Positions 1-7,958 of a stretch of DNA of 64,000 bases are shown piece after piece. The stretch is taken from contig JAZRVF010000018.1 in NCBI GenBank assembly GCA_045599005.1, forward strand, positions 54,578-118,577, in the 5' to 3' direction. This DNA comes from Treponema_I sp045599005 (GTDB lineage Bacteria; Spirochaetota; Spirochaetia; Treponematales; Treponemataceae). Both the position numbers and the translations under genes were made by a program. Numbering within the stretch: the stretch's first letter is position 1; each line of letters begins with the position of its first letter. Under the pieces are notes generated by a model that was not told the DNA's origin, made no database searches, and saw nothing but the letters and a program-made list of their open reading frames with translations.

Positions 1-551
1 TCAAAATTATAGGTTGTTGTCTCGGTAAAAATTGAGGCATCAGCTTTCCAACGGATCGTTGTTCCCCGGTGCTCAGTTGTTCCTTTCTGTTCAACGGGTG
101 AGACAGGGATACCGGTCTCATACTTCTGCTCATAAAGTTTTCCGTCTTTATGGACATATGCCTCAAGCCACACAGAAAGAGCATTGACACAGGACACACC
201 TACACCGTGCAGACCACCGGAAACCTTGTATGATCCTTTGTCGAATTTTCCACCGGCATGAAGACGTGTGAGAACAAGCTCCAGTGCGCTGATTCCTTCG
301 GTAGGATGAATGTCCACAGGAATTCCGCGTCCGTTATCCTCAACACGGACAATATCATTCTGCTCAAGAGCGACCAGAATATTGTCACAGAAACCTGCCA
401 TGGCTTCGTCTATGGAGTTATCGACAACTTCGTACACCAGATGATGCAGACCGTTCGGGCCTGTTGAACCGATGTACATACCCGGTCTTTTTCTGACTGC
501 TTCCAGTCCTTTTAATACTTGAATGTTAGTGGCTGAATATGAGGCACTCAT
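1..551 (-). CDS. gyrB: DNA gyrase subunit B, N-terminal 183 residues (cut by window edge)
   Basis: This is the ATPase end of the type II topoisomerase subunit that drives negative supercoiling. The reverse strand from 551 reads as a GHKL ATPase: a KRPGMYIGS motif near residue 23, EVVDNSIDEAMAG carrying the metal-binding Asn, EDNGRGIPVD, and the ATP-lid sequence GGLHGVGVS. The ATG at 551 has an AAGGGG ribosome site five bases upstream. The gene is divergent from dnaA with about 85 bp between them, a common arrangement near bacterial origins. The transducer domain, TOPRIM domain and C-terminus lie outside the window. ParE shares these motifs, but the dnaA neighbourhood favours GyrB. Confidence 0.95.
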   Translation of the reverse strand, partial: MSASYSATNIQVLKGLEAVRKRPGMYIGSTGPNGLHHLVYEVVDNSIDEAMAGFCDNILVALEQNDIVRVEDNGRGIPVDIHPTEGISALELVLTRLHAGGKFDKGSYKVSGGLHGVGVSCVNALSVWLEAYVHKDGKLYEQKYETGIPVSPVEQKGTTEHRGTTIRWKADASIFTETTTYNF

Positions 552-601
552 GAATACCCCTTGGTAATCTTTGGAAAATAATGGATTGGAGTATATCTGT
601 A

Positions 602-631
602 TTGCTAAAAAAAGTAAAGGTTAGCTATAAT
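602..631 (+). promoter_or_regulatory. dnaA promoter, leaderless arrangement
   Basis: A TTGCTA hexamer (602-607) is followed after 18 bp by a perfect TATAAT (626-631), and the dnaA ATG begins six bases later at 638. Transcription would therefore start at or next to the start codon. No convincing Shine-Dalgarno precedes 638. Confidence 0.55.
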
Positions 632-637
632 GGCGGA

Positions 638-2083
638 ATGTCAGACTGCAAGGTGTTCTGGGAAGAAGCAATGAAAATGCTTCATTCTGAGTATATAAGT
701 AACGGTAAAGAAAGTAATTATGTTCTTTGGCTTTCCCAAGTCAAATTCTTCAGTTCATCAGGGAATACAATTACAGCGACTGTTCCTTCTCCTTTCATGA
801 AAAAAAATCTGGCAGGCAGGGAAGAACTTCTCAAAGTCAAAGAGAAACTTAATCTTCTTACAGGACAGGATTTTGAGATCAGTCTGATTGTTGCGGAACC
901 CGGACGTTTTGAACCGGAACCGGCTGAAGAGAAACCTGTTCAGATCAAGCCCGTCGCTGTACAGCCGGAACCGGAGATAAAACCGGAACCCGTTGTCCCC
1001 TACCCTTCTGAAACACATTCACCAGTTTCTGAGACTGAATTCATAAGGCATCCGCAGCTTGATCCCAATTATACCTTTGACAATTACGTTGTCGGTGAAG
1101 ACAACTCATTTGCCTACAGTGCTTCTGTGGCAGTCGCAAAAAATCCCGGTGAAGCTTACAACCCTCTTCTGATTTATGGAGGAGTCGGTCTTGGAAAGAC
1201 ACATCTGATGGAAGCCATCGGAAATTCAGCCTGGAAGGAAAAACAGAGCAGGATAATCTACATTTCCGCGGAGAATTTCACCAATGAATTCATCCAGTCA
1301 CTCAATGACAGGACAATGCAGAAGTTTAAAAAGAAATACCGCTCTGTAGACATACTTCTGATAGACGATATCCACTTTCTTCAGAACAAGGACGGAACCC
1401 AGGAAGAACTGTTCTACATTTTTGAGGCTCTCTACGCAGCAAAAAAACAGATGGTCTTTACCTGTGACCGTCCGGCCTCAGAGCTGAAAAATCTTTCTGA
1501 CCGTCTGAAAAGCCGTTTTGAACGCGGTCTCAATATGAATCTTCAGCCACCGAAATATGAGACAAGGCGTGCTATTATTGAAAGAAAACTTTCACAGCAG
1601 AACAGAAACATTGATTCAAAGGTAATTGATTTCATCGCCCAGAATGTCTCTTCAAATGTCCGGCAGCTGGAGGCATCACTTACAAAAATTCTTGCATACA
1701 TGGATCTTGTAGGAAAAACCGTGACTGTGGACATTGCGGAACAGCTTATTGCAACTGAAGGCTTTTCTGCAAAACCCTCGGATATTTCTCCTGACTTCAT
1801 AATCAAGACAGTGGCGGAAAACTACAATGTTACTTCTGCGGCGATCAAAGGTCCGAAGCGTACCAAAAACCTGATGCTTCCGAGACACATCGCAATGTAC
1901 ATAATGCGTGAGCTTACGGAACTTTCCTCAACAGAGATCGCTGCGGAATTCAACGGCCGTGACCATTCCACCGCATTGAGCGCATTCAAGAACATTGAGA
2001 CAAAAATAAAGGCAGACTCAAGTTTTGATGCAAAAATACAGCTTCTGATCCGCTCCATAAAAGAGCACAAAATCAACAGCTGA
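638..2083 (+). CDS. dnaA: Chromosomal replication initiator DnaA
   Basis: DnaA is the AAA+ initiator that binds DnaA boxes and opens oriC. The 481-residue reading shows domain I from residue 1, a Pro/Glu-rich linker (about residues 85-130), a Walker A GGVGLGKTH around 180-188, Walker B ILLIDDIHF, and the domain IV signature GRDHST at 440-445, which contacts DnaA boxes. An in-frame ATG at 581 would add 19 residues with no family resemblance. I chose 638 because domain I starts there and a TATAAT ends six bases before it. dnaN follows after an origin-like gap and gyrB is divergent upstream. Confidence 0.96.
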   Translation: MSDCKVFWEEAMKMLHSEYISNGKESNYVLWLSQVKFFSSSGNTITATVPSPFMKKNLAGREELLKVKEKLNLLTGQDFEISLIVAEPGRFEPEPAEEKPVQIKPVAVQPEPEIKPEPVVPYPSETHSPVSETEFIRHPQLDPNYTFDNYVVGEDNSFAYSASVAVAKNPGEAYNPLLIYGGVGLGKTHLMEAIGNSAWKEKQSRIIYISAENFTNEFIQSLNDRTMQKFKKKYRSVDILLIDDIHFLQNKDGTQEELFYIFEALYAAKKQMVFTCDRPASELKNLSDRLKSRFERGLNMNLQPPKYETRRAIIERKLSQQNRNIDSKVIDFIAQNVSSNVRQLEASLTKILAYMDLVGKTVTVDIAEQLIATEGFSAKPSDISPDFIIKTVAENYNVTSAAIKGPKRTKNLMLPRHIAMYIMRELTELSSTEIAAEFNGRDHSTALSAFKNIETKIKADSSFDAKIQLLIRSIKEHKINS

Positions 2084-2302
2084 TTTTGGACAACTTGTGA
2101 ATAATATGGTAATATGTTGGTGAAAAACTGTTGAGGATTTTTTTACCTGTGGAAATGTGGAAAACCGAATACTAAAGACTGCAAGTTTTCAACATTCGTA
2201 ATTCAATGCAGAACAGAGAAATAAACTGCTTATTCACATTTGCACAGGCTCTATTACTTCTACTGCTAAAATTTATATATGGATATATAAAAGGGAGCCT
2301 AT
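2084..2302 (+). other. Putative oriC between dnaA and dnaN
   Basis: This 219-bp gap holds two exact matches to the DnaA box TTATNCACA: TTATTCACA in reverse at 2096-2104 and forward at 2230-2238. It also has related 9-mers in reverse at 2148-2156 (ATTTCCACA) and 2156-2164 (TTTTCCACA). It ends in an AT-rich tract at 2268-2292 (ATTTATATATGGATATATAA), a possible unwinding element. The dnaA-dnaN gap is the usual oriC site in many bacteria. Origin activity itself is inferred. Confidence 0.75.
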
Positions 2303-3406
2303 ATGAAATTCACTTTTGACAGAGACGCAATGCTCAAGGAAATTGCAATAGCACAGGAAATCATCTCCACAAAAAATGCGATTTCAATTTTGTCAAACAT
2401 TCTGTTCTGTGCAGAGAACAATTCACTGACAATCAAAGCCACAGACCTTAAAATCAATTTTGAGACAAAAATTCCTGTTGAAATTGAGGAAGAGGGAACA
2501 ACAACTGTTTTCTGTGACAAATTCATAAGCATTCTTAACGCTCTTCCATCCGGTGACATTGAGTTCACACAGAAAGACATTATCATTGAGATTACTCCCA
2601 TTGCAAAAAAAGCGGTGTTCAAGCTTAAAAGCATGGCAAGTGATAAATTCCCTGAATTCTCCTCAACAGAGAATGTTCCTTATTTTGATGTTCCTGCAGA
2701 TGAATTCAAAGCTATGATCACACAGACAATTTTTGCCGTTTCTGATGACGAGACACGTTATTTCATGAACGGTGTCTATTTTGAGAAGAAAGAGGACAAT
2801 CTTAATCTTGTTGCAACTGACGGACGCCGCCTTTCCTTCAGCTCTAAACCTCTTTGTGCAGGAATCAACAGTTTTACAGAAGCAATTGTTCCTCCTAAAA
2901 TCCTGAACATTCTTCTTAAACGTGCTCCTTCCGAAGGATTCATTTCTCTTGCAATTGTTGACAAGACCATTTTCATCAAATTTGCAAACTATGAATTTGC
3001 CTCAGTTCTTATTGACGGAAAATTCCCTGCATATCAGCGTGTAATTCCTGAATCACAGAAATTCAAGTTTGAGGTCAACAAAAAGGACCTGCAGGAAGCA
3101 ATGCACCGTGTAGGTCTTCTGGCTGACAAAAAATCACAGCGCGCTTACTTCGGTCTGACTCCGGGAATGCTTACCGTCTATTCACAGGAAAGTGAGATCG
3201 GTACAGCCCGCGAGGAAGTTCCCTGCAGATACGATGGTGAAGAAGTGACAATCGGTCTTAACTTCAGTTATGTGGAAGAGCCCATGCGTGTTATGACAAC
3301 AGATACAATCTGCTTTGAGTTCACAAAAACCATGACGGCCGTGACCATGCGTCCGGAACCGGCAGGAGATTATTTCCACATAATCATGCCTATGCAGGTG
3401 GAGTAA
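2303..3406 (+). CDS. dnaN: DNA polymerase III sliding clamp (beta subunit)
   Basis: DnaN is the ring-shaped processivity clamp for the replicative polymerase. The 367 residues match the family's usual length and three-fold clamp repeat. The N-terminus (MKFTFDRDAMLKEI), LVATDGRRLSFS in the middle and the C-terminal IIMPMQVE, which replaces the usual VMPMRL, are typical. The ATG follows AAGGGAG at a normal distance. recF begins nine bases after the stop codon, so dnaN, recF and the DUF721 gene are probably co-transcribed. Confidence 0.96.
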   Translation: MKFTFDRDAMLKEIAIAQEIISTKNAISILSNILFCAENNSLTIKATDLKINFETKIPVEIEEEGTTTVFCDKFISILNALPSGDIEFTQKDIIIEITPIAKKAVFKLKSMASDKFPEFSSTENVPYFDVPADEFKAMITQTIFAVSDDETRYFMNGVYFEKKEDNLNLVATDGRRLSFSSKPLCAGINSFTEAIVPPKILNILLKRAPSEGFISLAIVDKTIFIKFANYEFASVLIDGKFPAYQRVIPESQKFKFEVNKKDLQEAMHRVGLLADKKSQRAYFGLTPGMLTVYSQESEIGTAREEVPCRYDGEEVTIGLNFSYVEEPMRVMTTDTICFEFTKTMTAVTMRPEPAGDYFHIIMPMQVE

Positions 3407-3415
3407 TCTGGCTCT

Positions 3416-4495
3416 GTGCCGTTCCTGAATTTAAGTCTTTACAATTATAGAAATCTGCTCAACGAATCAATAAACCTTCTGGCAAATGAAGTTTTTTTTG
3501 TAGGTGAAAACGGACAGGGAAAAAGTAATCTGCTGGAAGCGGTATATATGTCTTCCTATGCTTCCTCTTTCAGGACTCATACAGATTCCGAGATAGTGAA
3601 AAAGGGGAACAGGGATTTTTCTGTCCGTGGCTTTTTCAGGGATGAGACAGGAAAAACTGATATGGTTCATGTTGAACTGAAGTCAGGGAAAAAGAACATT
3701 CTTAAGAACGGAAAACCTATAAAAGACAGAAAAGAGCTTATAAACACAATTCCCTGTGTCCTGTTCTGTCACGATGACATGGAATTTGTGAACGGTGAAC
3801 CGGAACGGCGGCGTTTTTTCATAGACCAGTCTCTTTCAATGTACGACCTGATGTATCTGGATCTGATAAGAAAATACAAGAAAATTCTCAAGAGCCGGAA
3901 CACAGTGCTGAAAGAAATGCAGTATGATCTTGTGGACATGTATGACCAGCCTCTTGCTGAGACAGGTCTTGAGATCGTGAAACGCAGGAGGAATGCGGTC
4001 TATCAGTTCAACAGAATTTTCATCGAACTGTACAGGGACATAACCGGGATAGATAATGTACAGATTGTCTATGATCCTTCATGGAAGACGGACAGTGTGT
4101 CTGACATTCTCCAGTCTTTCATCAGAAAATTTGAGGCGGAAAAATCCCTTGGAATCACTTTAAGCGGTCCTCACCGTGACAGAATAAAATTCATGCGTGG
4201 AGAAGAGCCTTTCATTCCCCATGCCTCAACAGGTCAGCGGCGTCTGGTTGCTCTGATGCTTCGTGTTGCCCAGGCAAAATATTTCAGGGAGATAACAGGC
4301 AAAAAACCGGTGCTTCTTATGGATGATGTGCTTCTTGAGCTGGATCCTGAGAAAAGACAGAAATTCACTTCTCTTCTGCCGGAATATGACCAGCTTTTCT
4401 GTACATTTCTGCCAGGTGAACCCTACGAACGTTATAAAAAGGAAAATACATTGATCTATAGAATTTCAGAAGGCTCCTGGGAACTGGAAAAATGA
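3416..4495 (+). CDS. recF: DNA replication and repair protein RecF
   Basis: RecF is an SMC-like ATPase that helps load RecA at gapped DNA. The 359-residue reading has Walker A GENGQGKSN at 30-38, the family phrase FCHDDMEFVNGEPERRRFF, an ABC-type signature region (SGPHRDR and STGQRRLVAL) and Walker B VLLMDDVLLELD. The start is a GTG at 3416, with GGAG about 12 bases upstream. It lies directly after dnaN and its stop overlaps the next start (ATGA). Confidence 0.94.
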   Translation: MPFLNLSLYNYRNLLNESINLLANEVFFVGENGQGKSNLLEAVYMSSYASSFRTHTDSEIVKKGNRDFSVRGFFRDETGKTDMVHVELKSGKKNILKNGKPIKDRKELINTIPCVLFCHDDMEFVNGEPERRRFFIDQSLSMYDLMYLDLIRKYKKILKSRNTVLKEMQYDLVDMYDQPLAETGLEIVKRRRNAVYQFNRIFIELYRDITGIDNVQIVYDPSWKTDSVSDILQSFIRKFEAEKSLGITLSGPHRDRIKFMRGEEPFIPHASTGQRRLVALMLRVAQAKYFREITGKKPVLLMDDVLLELDPEKRQKFTSLLPEYDQLFCTFLPGEPYERYKKENTLIYRISEGSWELEK

Positions 4496-4848
4496 ACGGA
4501 AAAAAAAATCTGGATGATTTTTCGGCTGCAAATATTATTGAGAAAGTTTTTGCTGATTTTTTTCCTGCAGAAATGAAGGAAAGTCTTTCCATCCACAATG
4601 TATGGAATGAAGTGGTGAGTACGGTAAGAAGCGGATCAACGGATTACACACAGAAATCAGATATTGGAAGCCAGCTTGCGGACCACAGCCGTGTGGTCGA
4701 TTTAAAGAACGGTGTGCTCATTGTTGAGACGGATCATCCGGGAAGGATACAGCTTTTTCAGATGTACAGTGCCTATATTCTCCGTGGTCTGAAAATGAAA
4801 GTAAAAGAATTGGACATACATTCAATTTCTTATATACTTAAAAAGTAA
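4492..4848 (+). CDS. DUF721 / DciA-like protein
   Basis: This 118-residue protein begins inside the recF stop codon (ATGA overlap). Its central part (residues about 25-110: IHNVWNEVVS, RVVDLKNGVLIVETDHPGRIQLFQ) resembles DUF721/DciA proteins, which occur next to recF or gyrB in many bacteria. DciA helps load the replicative helicase DnaB in bacteria that lack DnaC or DnaI. The family match rests on pattern and position; the helicase-loading role here is inferred. Confidence 0.75.
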   Translation: MNGKKNLDDFSAANIIEKVFADFFPAEMKESLSIHNVWNEVVSTVRSGSTDYTQKSDIGSQLADHSRVVDLKNGVLIVETDHPGRIQLFQMYSAYILRGLKMKVKELDIHSISYILKK

Positions 4849-4872
4849 AACTATGTATTGAACTGTCCGCCT

Positions 4873-5017
4873 GTTGCTAACGCGGGGGTTTTAAAAGAGG
4901 CATGATAAAAATTACGTCCATGTAATTTTTATCATTCAAGTTTGCTGCTGCGTTGCATACGCAAACTTGGATTCTCGCCATCCGTGACTCGCCGCTAACG
5001 CGGAGTTTTTAAAAGAG
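4873..5017 (+). repeat. Interspersed structured repeat, copy A, ending in an RBS
   Basis: The unit is bounded by GTTGCTAACGCGG (4873-4885) and GCCGCTAACGCGG (4991-5003). Inside are a perfect 14-bp inverted repeat (4902-4915 with 4922-4935) and a perfect 9-bp one (CAAGTTTGC at 4937-4945 with GCAAACTTG at 4961-4969). It ends in AAAAGAGG, which lies five bases before the start of the next gene and can act as its ribosome site. Copies are at 7896-7951 (half) and 48574-48719 (full, reversed). Confidence 0.85.
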
Positions 5018-5023
5018 GTTAAA

Positions 5024-5968
5024 ATGAAAAAAATAGTTACCTTGTTGGCAGTGTTTCTGATGTGTTCCGGACTTTGGGCTTATTCAGCCGGAAAATATGC
5101 ATCAGATGGGATTTTATGGAATACAATGCAGGATATCAATCCTGATGCTTATGAAACAATAATGAATGGTGATGTTTTCTCTGTTTTTGGCATAACAGGT
5201 TATACAACAGAGCTTCAGAAAAAGAAATTTCTCCAGAGTGAGGAAGGCCGTTTCTACACAAAGCAGCTTGATGAATTGAAAGCAAGTCTGGCAGATGGTG
5301 AGATGGCAGGATATATAGATAGAGACAGCAACGGCAGATATAAAGTAACGGAATTTGTATATGACCTGGACCTTGGTGGTTTTCTTATTCCCATAGGATC
5401 AAACTATTCTTCTGGTCATTCAAGTTATTCATGGTTTAGCGATTCAAGAACAACCTGGGGATGGGATGAAACAGACATGGCCAAAGGAATGTTCTTCGGC
5501 ATGTACTGCCCAAACCTTAATGAAGAAGAAATTGTAGAAAAAGTTTCGGGAACCTGGCGTAAAGATGAAGAATGGGCGGATCATGAACCAATAAAAAAAT
5601 ATTTTTATTTGTGTGAATGCGATGAAGATCTGGCTCTTGAGATAGAAAGAACAGGTGCAATCCTTTGGTACCGTTTCAATCTGGCCGGTTATAAGACACA
5701 GTCTTTTGACGTTTACTCAAAGGGTGTCCCTAAAGATACCTATTCTTATTATTCTGATGCAGGCATAAAATATGAATATGAGGCAAAAAACCATGTCAGA
5801 TCTTATTGCGTGACAGACGGATATACAATTGAACATGATTACAGCGATGATGAAACCTGGTATTACGGAACGCTGACAGATAAAAATGTCTTTACTGTAT
5901 ACGATCTTGAAATCATTCTGGTAAATCCTGAAACATATCAGAGTTACGGAACATTAATTTGCCATTGA
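5024..5968 (+). CDS. Secreted protein of unknown function
   Basis: The 314-residue protein starts with a clear Sec signal peptide (MKKIVTLLAVFLMCSGLWA, likely cleaved near residue 19). The mature part is acidic and rich in Tyr, Trp and Asp, with no motif I recognise. There is a Cys in the signal segment but no lipobox at the cleavage site, so a soluble periplasmic or exported protein is more likely than a lipoprotein. The ribosome site GAGG comes from the repeat just upstream. A strong terminator follows, so it is probably transcribed alone. The 7959 gene has a similar arrangement (repeat plus signal peptide). Confidence 0.75.
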   Translation: MKKIVTLLAVFLMCSGLWAYSAGKYASDGILWNTMQDINPDAYETIMNGDVFSVFGITGYTTELQKKKFLQSEEGRFYTKQLDELKASLADGEMAGYIDRDSNGRYKVTEFVYDLDLGGFLIPIGSNYSSGHSSYSWFSDSRTTWGWDETDMAKGMFFGMYCPNLNEEEIVEKVSGTWRKDEEWADHEPIKKYFYLCECDEDLALEIERTGAILWYRFNLAGYKTQSFDVYSKGVPKDTYSYYSDAGIKYEYEAKNHVRSYCVTDGYTIEHDYSDDETWYYGTLTDKNVFTVYDLEIILVNPETYQSYGTLICH

Positions 5969-5975
5969 AATTGAG

Positions 5976-6024
5976 GCAGTCCTTTCATTCACATGCTATG
6001 TGGTGAATCGGGCTGCTTTGTTTT
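5976..6024 (+). terminator. Terminator after the 5024 gene
   Basis: GCAGTCC (5976-5982) pairs with GGGCTGC (6010-6016), with inner ATTCAC/GTGAAT pairing, followed by TTTGTTTT. Confidence 0.75.
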
Positions 6025-6088
6025 ATATGATTTTTTGCACTGACCGAATTGTTATGACTCGGAAAAATACTATGAACAGGAAAGAAAA

Positions 6089-7822
6089 ATGCAAGTGAGA
6101 AAGGAATTGCCATGGGCATTTTTGGATGCTTGGCGCGGAAAAAGCTTTAAGGGTGAATGGCCTACTTTGCCGGAGATGTTTTCCATTACTGTGGAACGCT
6201 TCGGCAACAGAAACTGTTTTACGGATTTTACTCCGGAACGCCGTACACTGACTTACAAAGAAGTTTACGCAAACGTAAAGAAACTGGCAGCCTGGCTGGG
6301 TGAAAACGGTGTTTCAAAAGGAGACCGCGTTGCAGTAAGCGGCAAAAACTCTCCTGAATGGGCAACTGTTTATCTTGCCGCAGGTTTTGCAGGGGCAACA
6401 ATTGTTCCCATTGACTACGGACTTCATGATAACGAGACAGACAATCTGCTGGCAGCATCACAGCCGAAAATTTTCTTCGTGGATGAAGAAAAATACGATT
6501 ATTTTGCCGCAAAAGACGGACAGAACTACAAAGTAATGGCTCTCAGTCCGAAACAGGCTGACAGATATGTCTATAATCTTAAGCCCGCGGACGAGGCAGG
6601 CTTCAGGCCGGAAATGCCTTCCGAAGATGATCTTGCGGCGATTCTTTTCACATCAGGAACAACAGGAAATCCCAAGGGTGTAATGCTTACACACAGGAAC
6701 CTTGTTTCTGACTGCTATATCGCACAGTGCAATCTGGTCATCAAGGAAACTGATGTTTTCTACGCACTCCTGCCTATCCACCATTCCTATACAATGCTTG
6801 CAGTCTTTATTGAGAGCATGTCCATCGGTGCGGAGGTTGTGTTCGGAAAGACAATGGCTGTCTCCCGCATGCTCAAGGAACTGCGTGAAGGCAAAATCAC
6901 CATGCTTCTTGGTGTGCCTCTGCTTTTCAACAAACTGCTGGCCGGCATAATGAAAGGCATCAAAGACAAAGGGCCAGTTGCCTATGGCCTCATTAAATTC
7001 CTTATGGGTCTTTCCTATTTCATCAAAAAAGTATTCGGTGTGAATCCGGGTAAGAAAATGTTCAAAGCCATTCTTGAGAAAGCAAGTCTTGGAACACTCC
7101 GCATTGCCATCTGCGGTGGCGGCCCTCTTGCACCCAGTGTTTTCAAAGTGTATCAGGAAATGGGAATTGATTTTATCCAGGGTTACGGTCTTACAGAGAC
7201 TTCTCCCATTATCGCGCTGAACCCGAAAGAACACTTCAAGATTGAGAGTGTGGGCCAGTATTTTGCTCCCTGGATGGAGATGCGCATTGCAGATCCGGAT
7301 GAGCGCGGAATCGGTGAAGTACAGGTGAAAGGTCCGATGGTGATGAAGGGTTATTACAACATGCCTGAGGAAACTGCGGAAGTATTTACCGAGGACGGCT
7401 GGTTCAAGACCGGTGACCTTGGAAAGCTGGACAGTGAGAACTATCTGTATCTCGCAGGCCGCGCAAAGAACATGATTGTAACTGAAGGCGGAAAGAACGT
7501 TTTCCCTGAGGAAATTGAGAATGAATTCCAGCTTTTTGATGACATCGAGCAGATTACAGTCCAGGGTTACATCATGGATGCCTCAAGAAAATCAGAGGGA
7601 ATTGAGGCACTGGTCTATGTTGCGGAATCTGCCTACACACGCATGAATCTTACACGCGGAAACCCGGAGGCAGATGCGGCGGTTGCAGGAATGATCAATG
7701 AGATCATTGAGAAACGCAATAAAACTGCAAAGCCTTATGCCCACATCACAAAGGTCACAATGCTTAAAGAGCCTTTGGAGATGACAACAACCAAAAAAGT
7801 CAAACGCAACTACAGCAAATAA
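6089..7822 (+). CDS. AMP-forming acyl-CoA synthetase (long-chain fatty acid-CoA ligase type)
   Basis: This is an ANL-superfamily adenylating enzyme of 577 residues that activates a carboxylic acid as acyl-AMP and then acyl-CoA. The phosphate-binding loop TSGTTGNPKG lies at 188-197. GYGLTETSP (adenine and substrate motif), GWFKTGDLG and the hinge AGRAKNMIVTEGGKNVFPEE follow in order. The C-terminal TTTKKVKRN holds the expected adenylation lysine. The overall pattern fits long-chain fatty acyl ligases; the exact substrate is not visible. The ribosome site is AGGA eight bases upstream. A hairpin follows the stop, so it looks monocistronic. Confidence 0.85.
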   Translation: MQVRKELPWAFLDAWRGKSFKGEWPTLPEMFSITVERFGNRNCFTDFTPERRTLTYKEVYANVKKLAAWLGENGVSKGDRVAVSGKNSPEWATVYLAAGFAGATIVPIDYGLHDNETDNLLAASQPKIFFVDEEKYDYFAAKDGQNYKVMALSPKQADRYVYNLKPADEAGFRPEMPSEDDLAAILFTSGTTGNPKGVMLTHRNLVSDCYIAQCNLVIKETDVFYALLPIHHSYTMLAVFIESMSIGAEVVFGKTMAVSRMLKELREGKITMLLGVPLLFNKLLAGIMKGIKDKGPVAYGLIKFLMGLSYFIKKVFGVNPGKKMFKAILEKASLGTLRIAICGGGPLAPSVFKVYQEMGIDFIQGYGLTETSPIIALNPKEHFKIESVGQYFAPWMEMRIADPDERGIGEVQVKGPMVMKGYYNMPEETAEVFTEDGWFKTGDLGKLDSENYLYLAGRAKNMIVTEGGKNVFPEEIENEFQLFDDIEQITVQGYIMDASRKSEGIEALVYVAESAYTRMNLTRGNPEADAAVAGMINEIIEKRNKTAKPYAHITKVTMLKEPLEMTTTKKVKRNYSK

Positions 7823-7855
7823 AAAAAAGTGCCGGAAAATAAAAGCCGGTTCAAG

Positions 7856-7887
7856 GACTGATTCCTGGATTGAAACAGGAATCAGTC
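7856..7887 (+). terminator. Perfect 12-bp hairpin after the acyl-CoA ligase
   Basis: GACTGATTCCTG (7856-7867) and CAGGAATCAGTC (7876-7887) are exact inverted repeats with an 8-nt loop. There is no good T-tract, so it may stabilise the 3' end rather than terminate efficiently. Confidence 0.5.
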
Positions 7888-7895
7888 TCCATCCA

Positions 7896-7951
7896 CAAAC
7901 TTGTATTCTAGCAATCCATGGTTTGCCGCTAACGCGGGGTATTTAATGGAG
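7896..7951 (+). repeat. Interspersed structured repeat, copy B (right half only)
   Basis: The segment from CAAACTTG through GCCGCTAACGCGG (7924-7936) to the ribosome site TGGAG (7947-7951) matches the right half of copy A, including the CAAACTTG-ATTCT-CATCC order. The left half is missing and a different hairpin (7856-7887) abuts it. The following gene starts at 7959. Confidence 0.7.
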
Positions 7952-7958
7952 ATTCAAT

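Noticed and set aside
2303..4848. Possible CRISPR or tandem repeats
   Set aside because: I saw no regularly spaced direct repeats here or elsewhere in the window; no CRISPR array is supported.
6653..7234. Reverse open frame (193 codons)
   Set aside because: Antisense to the acyl-CoA ligase core; composition is His/Phe/Cys-rich and unlike a protein.
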